This document shows, one piece after another, positions 45,786 through 55,418 of a stretch of 64,000 nucleotides of DNA. Location of the stretch: NCBI RefSeq assembly GCF_000196495.1, contig NC_011313.1:1-64000 (forward strand), read 5' to 3'. The translations under genes and the position numbers were made by a program. This stretch comes from Aliivibrio salmonicida LFI1238. Lineage in GTDB: Bacteria; Pseudomonadota; Gammaproteobacteria; Enterobacterales; Vibrionaceae. Position 1 is the stretch's first letter, and each line of letters opens with the position of its first letter. Below the pieces are notes generated by a model. It did not search any database and had not been told where the DNA came from. It saw nothing but the letters and a program-made list of their open reading frames with translations.

Positions 45786-45852
45786 ATAAAGTAAACTCGT
45801 TAGTTTATTTTATACTTAAAAAGTAATAAGTAAACTCTTGCGTGTACTTATT
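45786..45852. promoter_or_regulatory. Operator-like inverted repeats between RND operon and TetR gene
   Basis: ATAAAGTAAAC-6 nt-GTTTATTTTAT (45786-45813, one mismatch) and AATAAGTA-12 nt-TACTTATT (45825-45852) are two adjacent inverted repeats. They share the direct element AGTAAACTC. They lie in the divergent promoter region and are the likely binding sites of the TetR-type regulator encoded beside them. Confidence 0.65.
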
Positions 45853-45893
45853 GATTATAAATGGATAAGCTATACTTAATCTCTGGGGGGAAT

Positions 45894-46502
45894 ATGCAGA
45901 AAAAATTGACATTATCGCAGCAAAAACATCTTGATATCATTCATGCGGCTAAAAACGAATTTATTGAATATGGTTTTTTAGCGGCAAATATGGACAGAAT
46001 CACATCATCTGCCGAAGTATCTAAACGTACGATTTACCGTCATTTTGAAAGTAAAGAAATGTTGTTTGAATCGGTATTGACCGTTATTAATGATTCTGTA
46101 AGTAAGAGTGTCTCTTATCAATTTGATAAAAATAAAAGCACAGAAGCACAACTGACTGAAATCGCTTATAAAGAAATTGATGTCCTTTATAATACATATG
46201 GAATACCACTAGCACGAACCATTGTGATGGAATTTCTGCGTCAGCCTGATATGGCAAATCATGTAATTAAAAATATTTATAGTATTCGAGCGATTACACA
46301 CTGGTTTAGTGAAGCGATTACAGCAGGAAGGTTAAAAAACGCAGATCCACGATTGATGACTGATATATATGTGAGTTTATTCCAAGGTTTATTTCTTTGG
46401 CCTCAAGTAATGAATTTAGCGAGCGAACTAACGGATGAAGACATGAAGAGTAAAGTCGATACAGTAACGTCTGTTTTTATTCAGTCGTATGGATTAACGT
46501 AA
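45894..46502 (+). CDS. TetR/AcrR-family transcriptional regulator
   Basis: A 202-residue regulator. The N-terminal helix-turn-helix is typical (IIHAAKNEFIEYGFLAANMDRITSSAEVSKRTIYRHFESKEMLFESVL). The C-terminal ligand-binding half resembles TetR_C domains of AcrR-like proteins. ATG 45894 is preferred because a GGGGGG ribosome site lies just before it; a start at 45861 adds eleven residues. Divergence from the RND operon and the inverted repeats between them point to repression of the pump genes and of itself. The gene is intact even though the permease it would control is broken. Confidence 0.9.
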   Translation: MQKKLTLSQQKHLDIIHAAKNEFIEYGFLAANMDRITSSAEVSKRTIYRHFESKEMLFESVLTVINDSVSKSVSYQFDKNKSTEAQLTEIAYKEIDVLYNTYGIPLARTIVMEFLRQPDMANHVIKNIYSIRAITHWFSEAITAGRLKNADPRLMTDIYVSLFQGLFLWPQVMNLASELTDEDMKSKVDTVTSVFIQSYGLT

Positions 46503-46583
46503 ACATTCTAATCTGAAATAAAAACGGCAGTTAGTTTACACTGACCACCGTCTTTCATTTAATAATAGAATTAGAGCAGGGTA

Positions 46584-47504
46584 TTATTTTCCTGTTTTCT
46601 TTGCGTAAGCTTCAAGACCAAGCACTAAGCCAATTCCTAAAAGAACACCGACAACAGCGAAGCCAATTAATGCGGGTTGTTGAGTCACGTGCTCGTAGTT
46701 AAATGGGGATAGGTTATGTTCAATGAGAGGCACTTGCTCTCCTTTTGAATTAATACGCCATTCAATGACTTCTTTCCAAGGCCAAATCTTGCCTAATGTA
46801 CCCGCCATTAATCCTGTTAAGAAAATTAAAGTTAAATCGCGAAAACGTTTTAAAAGAAAAGATAAAACATGAGAGAAACTCAATAAACCAATTAGACAGC
46901 CTGTAGAAAACAACGCCATGGTGACCAAATCAAGAGATTTAACGGCGTCAAGGATTGGGCTGTACATACCAAGTAGCAATAAAATAAAGCTACCAGAGAT
47001 CCCCGGTAAAATCATGGCACAAATAGCAATAGAGCCAGCCAAGATAAACGTGAACGTTGATGGTGTTAATGCAACAGGATTAAGGACTGTAATGGTATAA
47101 GCAAACACGGCCCCGGCCACTAGCATGATAATTCGGCTAATTGACCATTCTTCAATTTGTTTTGAAATATGAACAATCGAAATGATAATTAAGCCAAAGA
47201 AGAAAGACCACAATGGAATCGGATGTGTGTGAAGCATCCAGGTGATTAATTTTGCTAACGAAAGAATGCTGGTTAAAATGCCACCAAACAGTGAAATAAG
47301 AAAGAAGCCGTTAATGTGATTAAATGCTGCTTTAAATCCGTCGCGTTTCCATAAACCAAATATTGAAGGGTTTATACGTCGGATACTTTCTAAAAGCGTA
47401 TCGTAAATACCAGTGATAAAAGCAATCGTACCGCCAGATACCCCAGGAACAACGTCTGCTGCGCCCATTGCCATACCTTTAAAAAATGTCGTTAAGTAGT
47501 TCAT
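46584..47504 (-). CDS. DUF368 membrane protein (undecaprenyl-phosphate transporter type)
   Basis: A 306-residue protein with about eight hydrophobic helices. The family motifs are the duplicated re-entrant segments GMAMGAADVVPGVSGGTIAFITGIYDTLLESI near the N-terminus and AICAMILPGISGSFILLLLGMYSPILDAV in the middle. DUF368 proteins were identified as recyclers of the C55-P lipid carrier across the inner membrane, including one on chromosome 2 of V. cholerae, so envelope polymer synthesis is the expected role. The gene is single and intact, downstream of and converging with the TetR gene. A weak hairpin at 46524-46551 may separate the two. Confidence 0.9.
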   Translation of the reverse strand: MNYLTTFFKGMAMGAADVVPGVSGGTIAFITGIYDTLLESIRRINPSIFGLWKRDGFKAAFNHINGFFLISLFGGILTSILSLAKLITWMLHTHPIPLWSFFFGLIIISIVHISKQIEEWSISRIIMLVAGAVFAYTITVLNPVALTPSTFTFILAGSIAICAMILPGISGSFILLLLGMYSPILDAVKSLDLVTMALFSTGCLIGLLSFSHVLSFLLKRFRDLTLIFLTGLMAGTLGKIWPWKEVIEWRINSKGEQVPLIEHNLSPFNYEHVTQQPALIGFAVVGVLLGIGLVLGLEAYAKKTGK

Positions 47505-47610
47505 TTTAGCTCTGTATATAAAGAAGAAAACTTATGCATAATGCATCTATGTTGGATGATTATACATAAGTTAAGTATAAAAAATGTCGTAAGAATGACT
47601 CTAGGAGTGA

Positions 47611-50316
47611 TTATTTCATCATGCTTACTAACTCATCAGCCATTGCAATGGCTGCTTTACGGTTTGGAAGGTTAAGTTTTTGATATAAATTACGAATGTG
47701 AGTTTTGATTGTTGTTGGTGCAACATCAAATTCAGCAGCGATTTGTTCATTACTAAATCCGGAATAAATTAACCCTAACACCTGCCATTCTCTGTGAGTT
47801 AATGGGCTGGCTCGGATTAATTCTGGCACTTCTGGTGTATTGAGTACTTTTTCAATAAAAGCTTCATCAAAATGAGCAGAGCGAGATCGTTTATTGTTTG
47901 ATAATGCTTTCTGTAATTGGTCTATTCGATGCTTCTCTAGTTCGGTTAAATTTCCTTTTTGTTGTAATTTAGCAAGAGGTTTGAGTACTGCTTGTCCTGC
48001 CATTAAGAAGCTACCGATTATCCCTGTTTGGTTCGATTGCTTGATCGCAAGATGCATTGCTTCAATCGCGGCATCGATTTGTTTATCTTCAAAAAGAAGA
48101 ACGGCTTCCATAATTGCATTACGATTGATATCCGTGATCAATTTATGTTTTTGAGCAATGATCTGAGAGTCTTTTAAGGTATTAATTGCCGTATCTATAT
48201 CACCAAGGTGAAAGTATGCCCTTGCTATGTTGCGCCATTGAAGTTGTGTAAAGTGATTACAACGAGTTTCTGGGCGATCAGCATGAGCTAGCCAATAATT
48301 GATTGATTCAGTATTGCCTTTCGCTTGCCAATAGAAAAGTTGTGCAGAAGACGCATTGGCTTTCCAATCGATATGATAATCGGCTTGTCCAAGTAATTGT
48401 TGGCATTTTTCTAGGTAACGCTCTGCTTTATCAAACTCTCCACGGGCAACGGCTAAACGAGCAAGCATTGAATAGCCGCGTAGATGTTTAGTTTCATCAA
48501 AGGGTGAAAGTACGTCTAAGCCTTTCCAAGTGCATTGTTCTGCTTCATCAAAACGGAACCAGAACCAATAGATTTGAGCACGAGAACGCAATAAGAATTC
48601 ATGAAGTGGTAATTGATATAAATCTTGTTCTTCAATCAGCTTGAATCCGTTATCTTGCAGATCAAAGGCGGCTTGCATGAAGCCTTGTGCCATTAGAATT
48701 TCACTTTGTTGCAAAATAGCCCAGAGTGCTTGATGATAAATGCCATAGGTCATCGCCATTTTTTCAGTTTGTTGCATTAACGCGAGTGCTTGCGCCAAAT
48801 TTCCCGAAACATGATGATATTCACCAATTACGGAGGTAGCGACAATACGACTACGGTATTTATTCATTTCTAACTGTTCGAGAGCTTTCTCTGCGAGAAG
48901 CAATGCATTCTCTGGTTCGTTTTTGTTGATAGCGACTTGCGCTCTCAATGCATCTAACTCACCTTGAACATGGCGATCTAATATAATATTACGTGCTGAC
49001 ATCTCTTGTTGAGCTTCAGACAGTAAATCGTCAACGTGTAAATAGTTGTGTTGGCTTTGAGCCAACCATGCACGAATAATGGCTAAACGAGGAGAGGCGA
49101 ACAGGGTGTCTTTGTCTAATTGATCAATCGTTGACTCTAATAGCACGAGCTCTCCATTATTAAATAAATGCCAACCATGTTCTGTCAGTATTTTAGCAAT
49201 TAGAGTGTCATTTTTTGCTTTCTTTGCATGCCGTAAGGCTTGATAAATATTCTTGTGGGCTAACCAAGCATGAGCGGCTTTAAATTGTAACTCGCTCTCT
49301 TCATGAGCAAGGTGGTTCTGACGTTGGTGAGAAAGAAACTCTGCAAATAAATTATGATATTTGTACCATTCGCCGTGCTCTCCATCGCTATTAATGAATA
49401 AACCAAAACGGTTCAGATTTTCGATGATAAGTTGAGAGTCACTTCGTTGAGTTAAATCACTGACCAATGCGGCATCAAAATGTTCAAAGACGGCACTGCG
49501 CATTAAAAAATGTTGTGTTTCGCTGTCTAAGTGATCAAACACTTCTTCAGCAAGGTAGTCCCACAAATGCGCTTGATTTAAGTTGGTCATTGCTTCTGCT
49601 GAATTCATTAACGATTGTTTGTTCTGAATACTGTGCAATGCAATTAATTGAAGAGCAGAAGGCCAACCTTCGACATGCTCACGTACGTGGGTAATCGCAT
49701 CTTGGTCAATGTCATCATTTAAACGTTGGCTAAAAAAGAGGGACGTCTCTGATTGGTCGAATGCTAAGCTTTGATTATCGATCTCAATAAGGAGGTCTCT
49801 TACTCGTAGATTCGCCGTATTCAAGGGAGGTTGAGAGCGACTTGTTATCACGAGTGTGAGGTTATCAGGTAAATGCTTTAAGAAAAATTTCAATCCTAAA
49901 TGAATGGCTTCATTAGTAATGAGGTGATAATCGTCCAATACAATGTAAGCGTCTTTTTGAAAAGGGAGCAGTTCGCTAAAAACTTGAGAAAATAAACTAG
50001 ACAAAGAGGCAAACTGACGTTTTTCGGTTAACGCTTTAGAGTGAGAAAGCTCAAGGCTTGTTGCATTAGCAATCGCTTGAACAAAATATTTTGCGAATTT
50101 GAATTCATCGTTGTCTCCGTCATCAAGGCTATACCAACCTGTGTCGTCTTTTTCTGATAGCCATTGTGCAGCCATCGTTGTTTTACCGTAACCAGCAGGG
50201 GAGCGAAACAAAACAAGTTTGTAGTGGGCAGCATCGACTAGAGAGTCAAGAACACGAGATCGTAAGATGGCATTATGTAGACGTCTTGGAAAATGTAATT
50301 TTGATGGTATTAACAT
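47611..50316 (-). CDS. malT: Maltose regulon activator MalT
   Basis: A 901-residue STAND ATPase transcription activator that responds to maltotriose and ATP. It begins MLIPSKLHFPRRLHNAILRSR, as MalT does, with Walker A motif GYGKTT at residues 42-47. A central tetratricopeptide-like sensor region follows (many helical pairs such as AIIRAWLAQSQHNYLHVDDLLSEAQQEM). The C-terminal LuxR-type helix-turn-helix is LTHREWQVLGLIYSGFSNEQIAAEFDVAPTTIKTHIRNLYQKLNLPNRKAAIAMADELV. The ORF can be extended 14 codons to 50358; the start used here matches the family N-terminus. It diverges from malP-malQ-glgB, its expected target. Confidence 0.96.
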   Translation of the reverse strand: MLIPSKLHFPRRLHNAILRSRVLDSLVDAAHYKLVLFRSPAGYGKTTMAAQWLSEKDDTGWYSLDDGDNDEFKFAKYFVQAIANATSLELSHSKALTEKRQFASLSSLFSQVFSELLPFQKDAYIVLDDYHLITNEAIHLGLKFFLKHLPDNLTLVITSRSQPPLNTANLRVRDLLIEIDNQSLAFDQSETSLFFSQRLNDDIDQDAITHVREHVEGWPSALQLIALHSIQNKQSLMNSAEAMTNLNQAHLWDYLAEEVFDHLDSETQHFLMRSAVFEHFDAALVSDLTQRSDSQLIIENLNRFGLFINSDGEHGEWYKYHNLFAEFLSHQRQNHLAHEESELQFKAAHAWLAHKNIYQALRHAKKAKNDTLIAKILTEHGWHLFNNGELVLLESTIDQLDKDTLFASPRLAIIRAWLAQSQHNYLHVDDLLSEAQQEMSARNIILDRHVQGELDALRAQVAINKNEPENALLLAEKALEQLEMNKYRSRIVATSVIGEYHHVSGNLAQALALMQQTEKMAMTYGIYHQALWAILQQSEILMAQGFMQAAFDLQDNGFKLIEEQDLYQLPLHEFLLRSRAQIYWFWFRFDEAEQCTWKGLDVLSPFDETKHLRGYSMLARLAVARGEFDKAERYLEKCQQLLGQADYHIDWKANASSAQLFYWQAKGNTESINYWLAHADRPETRCNHFTQLQWRNIARAYFHLGDIDTAINTLKDSQIIAQKHKLITDINRNAIMEAVLLFEDKQIDAAIEAMHLAIKQSNQTGIIGSFLMAGQAVLKPLAKLQQKGNLTELEKHRIDQLQKALSNNKRSRSAHFDEAFIEKVLNTPEVPELIRASPLTHREWQVLGLIYSGFSNEQIAAEFDVAPTTIKTHIRNLYQKLNLPNRKAAIAMADELVSMMK

Positions 50317-50623
50317 AATTTTCATTCTTCTTAAAAATACTGAGTTTATTATCCTCAATAATGAGAATGAATGAATCAGCTACGCCCTATAATTGTGATC
50401 TATTACTCCTTTTCTTTCTGGATCAATTTATAAATTCAAATTAGAAAATACAGAGGAATCGTTTTATTTACCGAATGTCTAAAAATGTGATCTTGTTATC
50501 ATTTCGTGTTTAATGCTGAAGAAATGTGTTTATTATCACGCCAGAATAATAGATAGCCCTACAAATCATGATTATGGTCACACTTAGATTTGGTAATTAT
50601 ACCTACGCCTTAACGCTTTTTTA

Positions 50624-50633
50624 TCTCCTCCCC
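50624..50633 (-). promoter_or_regulatory. Candidate MalT box in the malT-malP gap
   Basis: On the minus strand GGGGAGGAGA matches the MalT box GGGGA(T/G)GAGG at nine of ten positions. A second GA-rich stretch, GGAGGATG (50641-50648), is next to it. It lies about 80 bp before malP in the 396-bp gap between malT and malP. I see nothing else distinct in the gap. Confidence 0.5.
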
Positions 50634-50712
50634 CTAGGTAGGAGGATGCGACGTTAATTTGAACCGTGCACGATATACACAGTGATTATAAACCTTCGTG
50701 AGAGTTCTTATT

Positions 50713-53166
50713 ATGAAAACGAATAGCATCAAAAAATTTGATAAAGCCGCGTTTCAAGCGTCTGTAAAACAACACTTAGTGTCCACTTTTGCCGCTGATG
50801 AAAAAACAGCGACGTCTAAAGTATGGTATTTAGCGATGGGTAAGGCCCTTGCTGAATTAACAACATTTGATTTAGTTAATACTGAAAACGATGAAAGAAT
50901 TAAGAATGCACGAAGTGTTAACTACTTATCTCTTGAGTTCTTAATTGGTCGTTTAACAGGTAATAACCTTATTAGCATGGGTTTATATGAAGATATTACG
51001 GATGCAATGGGTGAACTTGGTCATAATTTAACTGACTTGCTAGAAGAAGAGCGTGATCCCGCATTAGGTAATGGTGGTCTTGGCCGTCTAGCTGCGTGTT
51101 TTATGGATTCATTAGCAGCGCAAGAATTTCCTGCGATTGGTTACGGTCTGCACTATGAATACGGTTTGTTCCGTCAATCATTTGATGATTGTCGCCAACA
51201 AGAAGCACCTGATGCATGGCGTGGTGTTGAAGGTTATCCATGGGAAGTGGCTCGTCCTGATTATGCGCAGCAAGTTGGTTTTTACGGCAAAGTTGAAGTA
51301 TATGAAGAAAATGGGGTAGAGAAACGTTGTTGGATTCCTGGTATGTTTGTTGAAGGGATGCCTTGGGATTTACCGATTGTCGGTTATCAAAGTGATACCG
51401 TTTATCCATTGCGTTTGTGGGAATGTCGAGCTAAAGCTCCGTTCAGCCTTGCGAGCTTTAATAATGGTGATTATTTTGAAGCACAACATGCTTTGATTGA
51501 TGCGGGTAACGTAACGAAAGTCTTGTACCCTAATGATAATCATGAGAAAGGAAAAACACTGCGTTTAATGCAACAGTACTTTCATTGTGCTTGTTCAATT
51601 GCGGATATTTTACGTAGACATGATGCAGCGGGTCATAAAATTGAAGATCTGCCTAAATACGAAACGATTCAATTAAATGATACACACCCAACAATTGGTA
51701 TTCCTGAGTTAATGAGAATATTGATGGATGATCGTGGATTAAGTTGGGATTCTGCATGGGCAATTTGTTCTAAAACGTTTGCTTATACAAACCATACATT
51801 ATTACCTGAAGCATTAGAAACATGGAGTGAGTCTTTAATTTCACGCCTACTTCCTCGTCATATGGAAATCATTTTTAAGATTAACTATTTATTCCTTGAA
51901 GGTGTAAAACAAAAATGGCCTGGAGATGTATCTAAGCTGCGTAAGCTTTCTATTATTCAAGAAGGCACTCACCGTATGGTGCGAATGGCGAATTTATGTG
52001 TAGTTACCGCTTATGCGGTTAATGGGGTGGCAGCATTACACTCGGCGTTAGTTAAACGTGATTTATTCCCAGAGTTTAATGAATATTTTCCTGGTAAATT
52101 AACAAATGTTACCAATGGTGTGACCCCTCGTCGTTGGTTGAAATTCTGTAATCCTGATTTATCTGCGCTTATCTCTGAAAAAATTGGCAATGAATGGCCA
52201 GCAAAATTAGACCAATTGTCTAACATCGCAAAATTTGCGGATGACGCGGCATTCCAAAAAGAATTCATGGCAGTTAAAAAGAAAAATAAACAACGCCTTG
52301 CCGATTGGGTCCAAGAGAATATGGACATTGAGCTAAATACAGACGCCATTTTTGATGTTCAGATTAAGCGTTTGCATGAGTATAAGCGTCAGCATTTGGA
52401 TTTGTTAAACATACTTTCTTTGTACCATCGTATATTGAATGAACCTGGTTTTGATATGCACCCTCGTGTGTTCTTCTTTGCTGCAAAAGCGGCTCCGGGT
52501 TATCACTTAGCAAAAGAAATTATTTTTGCTATCAATAAAGTGGCAGACAAAGTGAATAATGACCCTCGAGTGTCTGATTTCATTAAAGTCGTCTTTATTC
52601 CGGATTACCGTGTGAGCATGGCTGAAATTATTATTCCAGCGGCAGACGTTTCTGAGCAAATTTCGACGGCGGGTAAAGAAGCATCGGGTACTGGTAACAT
52701 GAAAATGGCACTTAACGGGGCGATTACCGTTGGTACGATGGATGGGGCAAATGTTGAGATCCGTGAAGAAGTGGGTGATGAAAATATCTTTATCTTTGGC
52801 TTAGAAGTTGACGAAGTTGAAGCGCTTGTTGCGTCAGGCTACAACCCATATAAATACTATGAGGCCAATCCATTATTACAAGCGGCACTAGATTTATTGG
52901 CTGGAGATGAATTTACCCCAGGTCAAATTGGTCAATTGTCGGCCATCCGTGACAACTTGCTTTACGATGGCGATCAATACCTAGTATTGGCTGATTTCGC
53001 AGATTATGTTCGTGCTCAGAATGATATTGATGCGGCATACCGAGACCAAAAACAGTGGGCAAAAATGGCTATTTTGAACACGGCTTTAGTCGGTAAGTTT
53101 AGCTCTGACCGTAGTATTCGTGATTACGTCAATAATATCTGGAAATTGGAAGCGATAAACCGTTAA
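50713..53166 (+). CDS. malP: Maltodextrin/glycogen phosphorylase
   Basis: An 817-residue GT35 phosphorylase that releases glucose-1-phosphate from alpha-1,4-glucans in the cytoplasm. Family blocks are NYLSLEFLIGRLTGNNL, ERDPALGNGGLGRLAACFMDS, PVGYQSDT-like PIVGYQSDTVYPLRLW, and NDTHPTIGIPELMRIL. The PLP-binding block EASGTGNMKMALNGAITVGTMDGANVEI has the PLP lysine near residue 664. Placement next to malT and malQ makes MalP the best name; GlgP is the alternative. ATG 50713 is preferred; a GTG at 50698 would add five residues. The end is 57 bp before malQ, with a hairpin between. Confidence 0.95.
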   Translation: MKTNSIKKFDKAAFQASVKQHLVSTFAADEKTATSKVWYLAMGKALAELTTFDLVNTENDERIKNARSVNYLSLEFLIGRLTGNNLISMGLYEDITDAMGELGHNLTDLLEEERDPALGNGGLGRLAACFMDSLAAQEFPAIGYGLHYEYGLFRQSFDDCRQQEAPDAWRGVEGYPWEVARPDYAQQVGFYGKVEVYEENGVEKRCWIPGMFVEGMPWDLPIVGYQSDTVYPLRLWECRAKAPFSLASFNNGDYFEAQHALIDAGNVTKVLYPNDNHEKGKTLRLMQQYFHCACSIADILRRHDAAGHKIEDLPKYETIQLNDTHPTIGIPELMRILMDDRGLSWDSAWAICSKTFAYTNHTLLPEALETWSESLISRLLPRHMEIIFKINYLFLEGVKQKWPGDVSKLRKLSIIQEGTHRMVRMANLCVVTAYAVNGVAALHSALVKRDLFPEFNEYFPGKLTNVTNGVTPRRWLKFCNPDLSALISEKIGNEWPAKLDQLSNIAKFADDAAFQKEFMAVKKKNKQRLADWVQENMDIELNTDAIFDVQIKRLHEYKRQHLDLLNILSLYHRILNEPGFDMHPRVFFFAAKAAPGYHLAKEIIFAINKVADKVNNDPRVSDFIKVVFIPDYRVSMAEIIIPAADVSEQISTAGKEASGTGNMKMALNGAITVGTMDGANVEIREEVGDENIFIFGLEVDEVEALVASGYNPYKYYEANPLLQAALDLLAGDEFTPGQIGQLSAIRDNLLYDGDQYLVLADFADYVRAQNDIDAAYRDQKQWAKMAILNTALVGKFSSDRSIRDYVNNIWKLEAINR

Positions 53167-53188
53167 GCCTATTTAGATTATAAATACA

Positions 53189-53211
53189 GAGGGCAGTATA
53201 AGGCTGCCCTC
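53189..53211 (+). repeat. Hairpin between malP and malQ
   Basis: GAGGGCAG-7 nt-CTGCCCTC is a perfect 8-bp GC-rich stem without a following T-run. The malQ ribosome site (GGAG, 53212-53215) starts right after it. It is more likely an mRNA-stability or translation-tuning element than a terminator. Confidence 0.7.
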
Positions 53212-53223
53212 GGAGATTAAGTG

Positions 53224-55404
53224 ATGACAAATAATAACAATGCGCTCTATCAAGTCGCAGAAATGGCCGGGTTAGCAAATAGCTATATCAGTGCATGGGG
53301 TGATGAAGAAAAAGTCAGTGATGACACTCTAACTCGCTTATTAGCGGCTTTAGGTTATGATACTAAAAACGATAAAACGTTATTAAGTTCGGCTGAAAAA
53401 AAACATAAGAAAGAAGTACTTGAGGCGGTTAAGGTTGTTCGTGATAACGAACCGCTTCACGTTGAACTTCATCTTGGAAAAAGTGCTCGTATTAGTGAGT
53501 TTAGTTGGAAATTAACGACGGAAGAAGGTGAGGTACTTGAAGGGTACTTACAGTCTCAAGTTATTTCTGATGACCGTGTCGATGGAGGGGCGTTATTATT
53601 TTCGTTACCTACATTGAAATGGGGGTATCATTCATTAGAAATCATACGCAAGCGTCGTAAAGCGCCGTATGTAATGACTCTAATTGTGACGCCTCAGGCG
53701 TGTTACAAACAAGACGCAATTAATGACGGTAAAAAGCTATGGGGACCGAGTGTTCAACTTTATACGCTAAGAACCGCTCATAATTGGGGAATCGGTGATT
53801 TTGGCGATCTTAAGCAACTTGTCGGTGAGATAGCAAATAAAGGTGGAGATTTTGTCGGTTTAAATCCAATTCATTCTTTGTTCCCTGCGAATCCTGAAGG
53901 GGCGAGTCCTTATAGTCCATCGTCTCGTCGTTGGTTAAATATTCTTTATATTGACGTGTGCTCAGTGCCTGAGTTTGCATTATCGAATCAAGCTCAAGAA
54001 GTTGTCGGCAGTGCTGAATTTCAACAACGTTTGAATGAGGTGCGTCAATCTCATTGGGTAAATTATACTGAAGTCTCGTCACTTAAAATGGGTGTATTAC
54101 CTTTTTTATTCGCAGAGTTTAAAACACGTCATCTTGATAAGAATAGTGCTCGTGCGAAGGCTTTTTTAACGTTTGTTGAAGAGGGTGGCGATAGCTTATT
54201 ACAACAAGCGGCATTTGATGCGTTACATAATACCCTATACTCAGAAGACCAGAATGTATGGGGATGGCCTGTTTTTCCTCAAGAACTTCAACAGTTTGAT
54301 AATAAACAAGTGCAGCAATTTATTGCAGATAATAGCGATCAAGTTGATTTGTACATGTACTTACAGTGGTTAGCTTTTACCCAAATTAATGATGTTCAAC
54401 AATTCGCTGAAGATAAAGGAATGGACATTGGTCTGTACCGAGATCTTGCGGTTGGTGTTGCTGATAGTGGCTCTGAAACGTGGGCAGATCATGGCAGCTT
54501 ATGTCTTGATGCCAGCATTGGTGCTCCACCAGATGTATTGGGTCCACTTGGTCAAAATTGGGGATTACCGCCATTAAACCCTCAAGTTTTAAAAGCAACT
54601 GCGTATGATGCTTATATTGAATTACTTCGTGCGAATATGGGTGCTTGTGGTGCATTGCGAATTGATCATGTTTTAGGCTTACTTCGTTTGTGGTGGATCC
54701 CAAAAGGGGAAGACGCAACGAAAGGCGCATACATGTACTACCCAGTAGAAGACATGTTATCTATTCTTGCTTTAGAAAGTCATCGTAATTCGTGCTCAGT
54801 TATTGGTGAAGATCTAGGGACTGTGCCTGATGAGATTATCGATTTACTTGCAGATGCCGGCATTCATTCTTATAAAGTGTTCTTCTTTGAAACGGCAGAA
54901 GATGGCGGGTATTACTCACCAACGCATTATCAAGAGCAATCTATGTCTGCATTATGTACTCATGATATGCCGACATTACGTGGTTTTTGGCACTGTGATG
55001 ATTTAAAAATGGGCGAAGAAATTGGCTTATATCCTGATGCAGAACAGTTAAAAGAGCTCTTTCTTAGCCGAGCAAAATCAAAACAAGATATCTTAAATAG
55101 TGTTGATTTTCATGGTTTTCTTCCAGAAGGTGTAGGGCGTGATGCTACGTTTGTGCCAATGGACAGATATTTAAGTGATGCATTGCAACTTCACTTAGCT
55201 GCAGGATCGAGCGCACTTCTCAGTTTACAACTTGAAGATTGGCTTGAAATGGATAAACCAGTTAACATACCGGGTACGGTTGATGAATATCCAAACTGGC
55301 GTCGTAAATTGTCAGTTACTTTAGATGATATTTTCAATCGTCCCGAAGTGAATGAATTAACTAAGCAGTTAACTGACATTCGTGCCCAAGCTAGTAAAAA
55401 ATAA
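53224..55404 (+). CDS. malQ: 4-alpha-glucanotransferase (amylomaltase)
   Basis: A 726-residue GH77 enzyme that disproportionates maltodextrins so that MalP can use them. An N-terminal extension of about 140 residues is typical of proteobacterial MalQ. The catalytic domain shows GPSVQLYTLRTAHNWGIGDFGDL and GASPYSPSSRRWLN. The nucleophile aspartate lies in ALRIDHVLGLLRLWWIP (near residue 481), the acid/base glutamate in VIGEDLGTVP (near 529), and the third acidic residue in CTHDMPTLRGFW. The start is ATG 53224, eight bases after GGAG; a GTG directly upstream is also in frame. It is in an operon with malP and glgB, 14 bases before the glgB start. Confidence 0.96.
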   Translation: MTNNNNALYQVAEMAGLANSYISAWGDEEKVSDDTLTRLLAALGYDTKNDKTLLSSAEKKHKKEVLEAVKVVRDNEPLHVELHLGKSARISEFSWKLTTEEGEVLEGYLQSQVISDDRVDGGALLFSLPTLKWGYHSLEIIRKRRKAPYVMTLIVTPQACYKQDAINDGKKLWGPSVQLYTLRTAHNWGIGDFGDLKQLVGEIANKGGDFVGLNPIHSLFPANPEGASPYSPSSRRWLNILYIDVCSVPEFALSNQAQEVVGSAEFQQRLNEVRQSHWVNYTEVSSLKMGVLPFLFAEFKTRHLDKNSARAKAFLTFVEEGGDSLLQQAAFDALHNTLYSEDQNVWGWPVFPQELQQFDNKQVQQFIADNSDQVDLYMYLQWLAFTQINDVQQFAEDKGMDIGLYRDLAVGVADSGSETWADHGSLCLDASIGAPPDVLGPLGQNWGLPPLNPQVLKATAYDAYIELLRANMGACGALRIDHVLGLLRLWWIPKGEDATKGAYMYYPVEDMLSILALESHRNSCSVIGEDLGTVPDEIIDLLADAGIHSYKVFFFETAEDGGYYSPTHYQEQSMSALCTHDMPTLRGFWHCDDLKMGEEIGLYPDAEQLKELFLSRAKSKQDILNSVDFHGFLPEGVGRDATFVPMDRYLSDALQLHLAAGSSALLSLQLEDWLEMDKPVNIPGTVDEYPNWRRKLSVTLDDIFNRPEVNELTKQLTDIRAQASKK

Positions 55405-55418
55405 TAGGAGTGTTTACG

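Noticed and set aside
46524..46551. Terminator between the TetR and DUF368 genes
   Set aside because: The stem is short and bulged; too weak to list as a feature.
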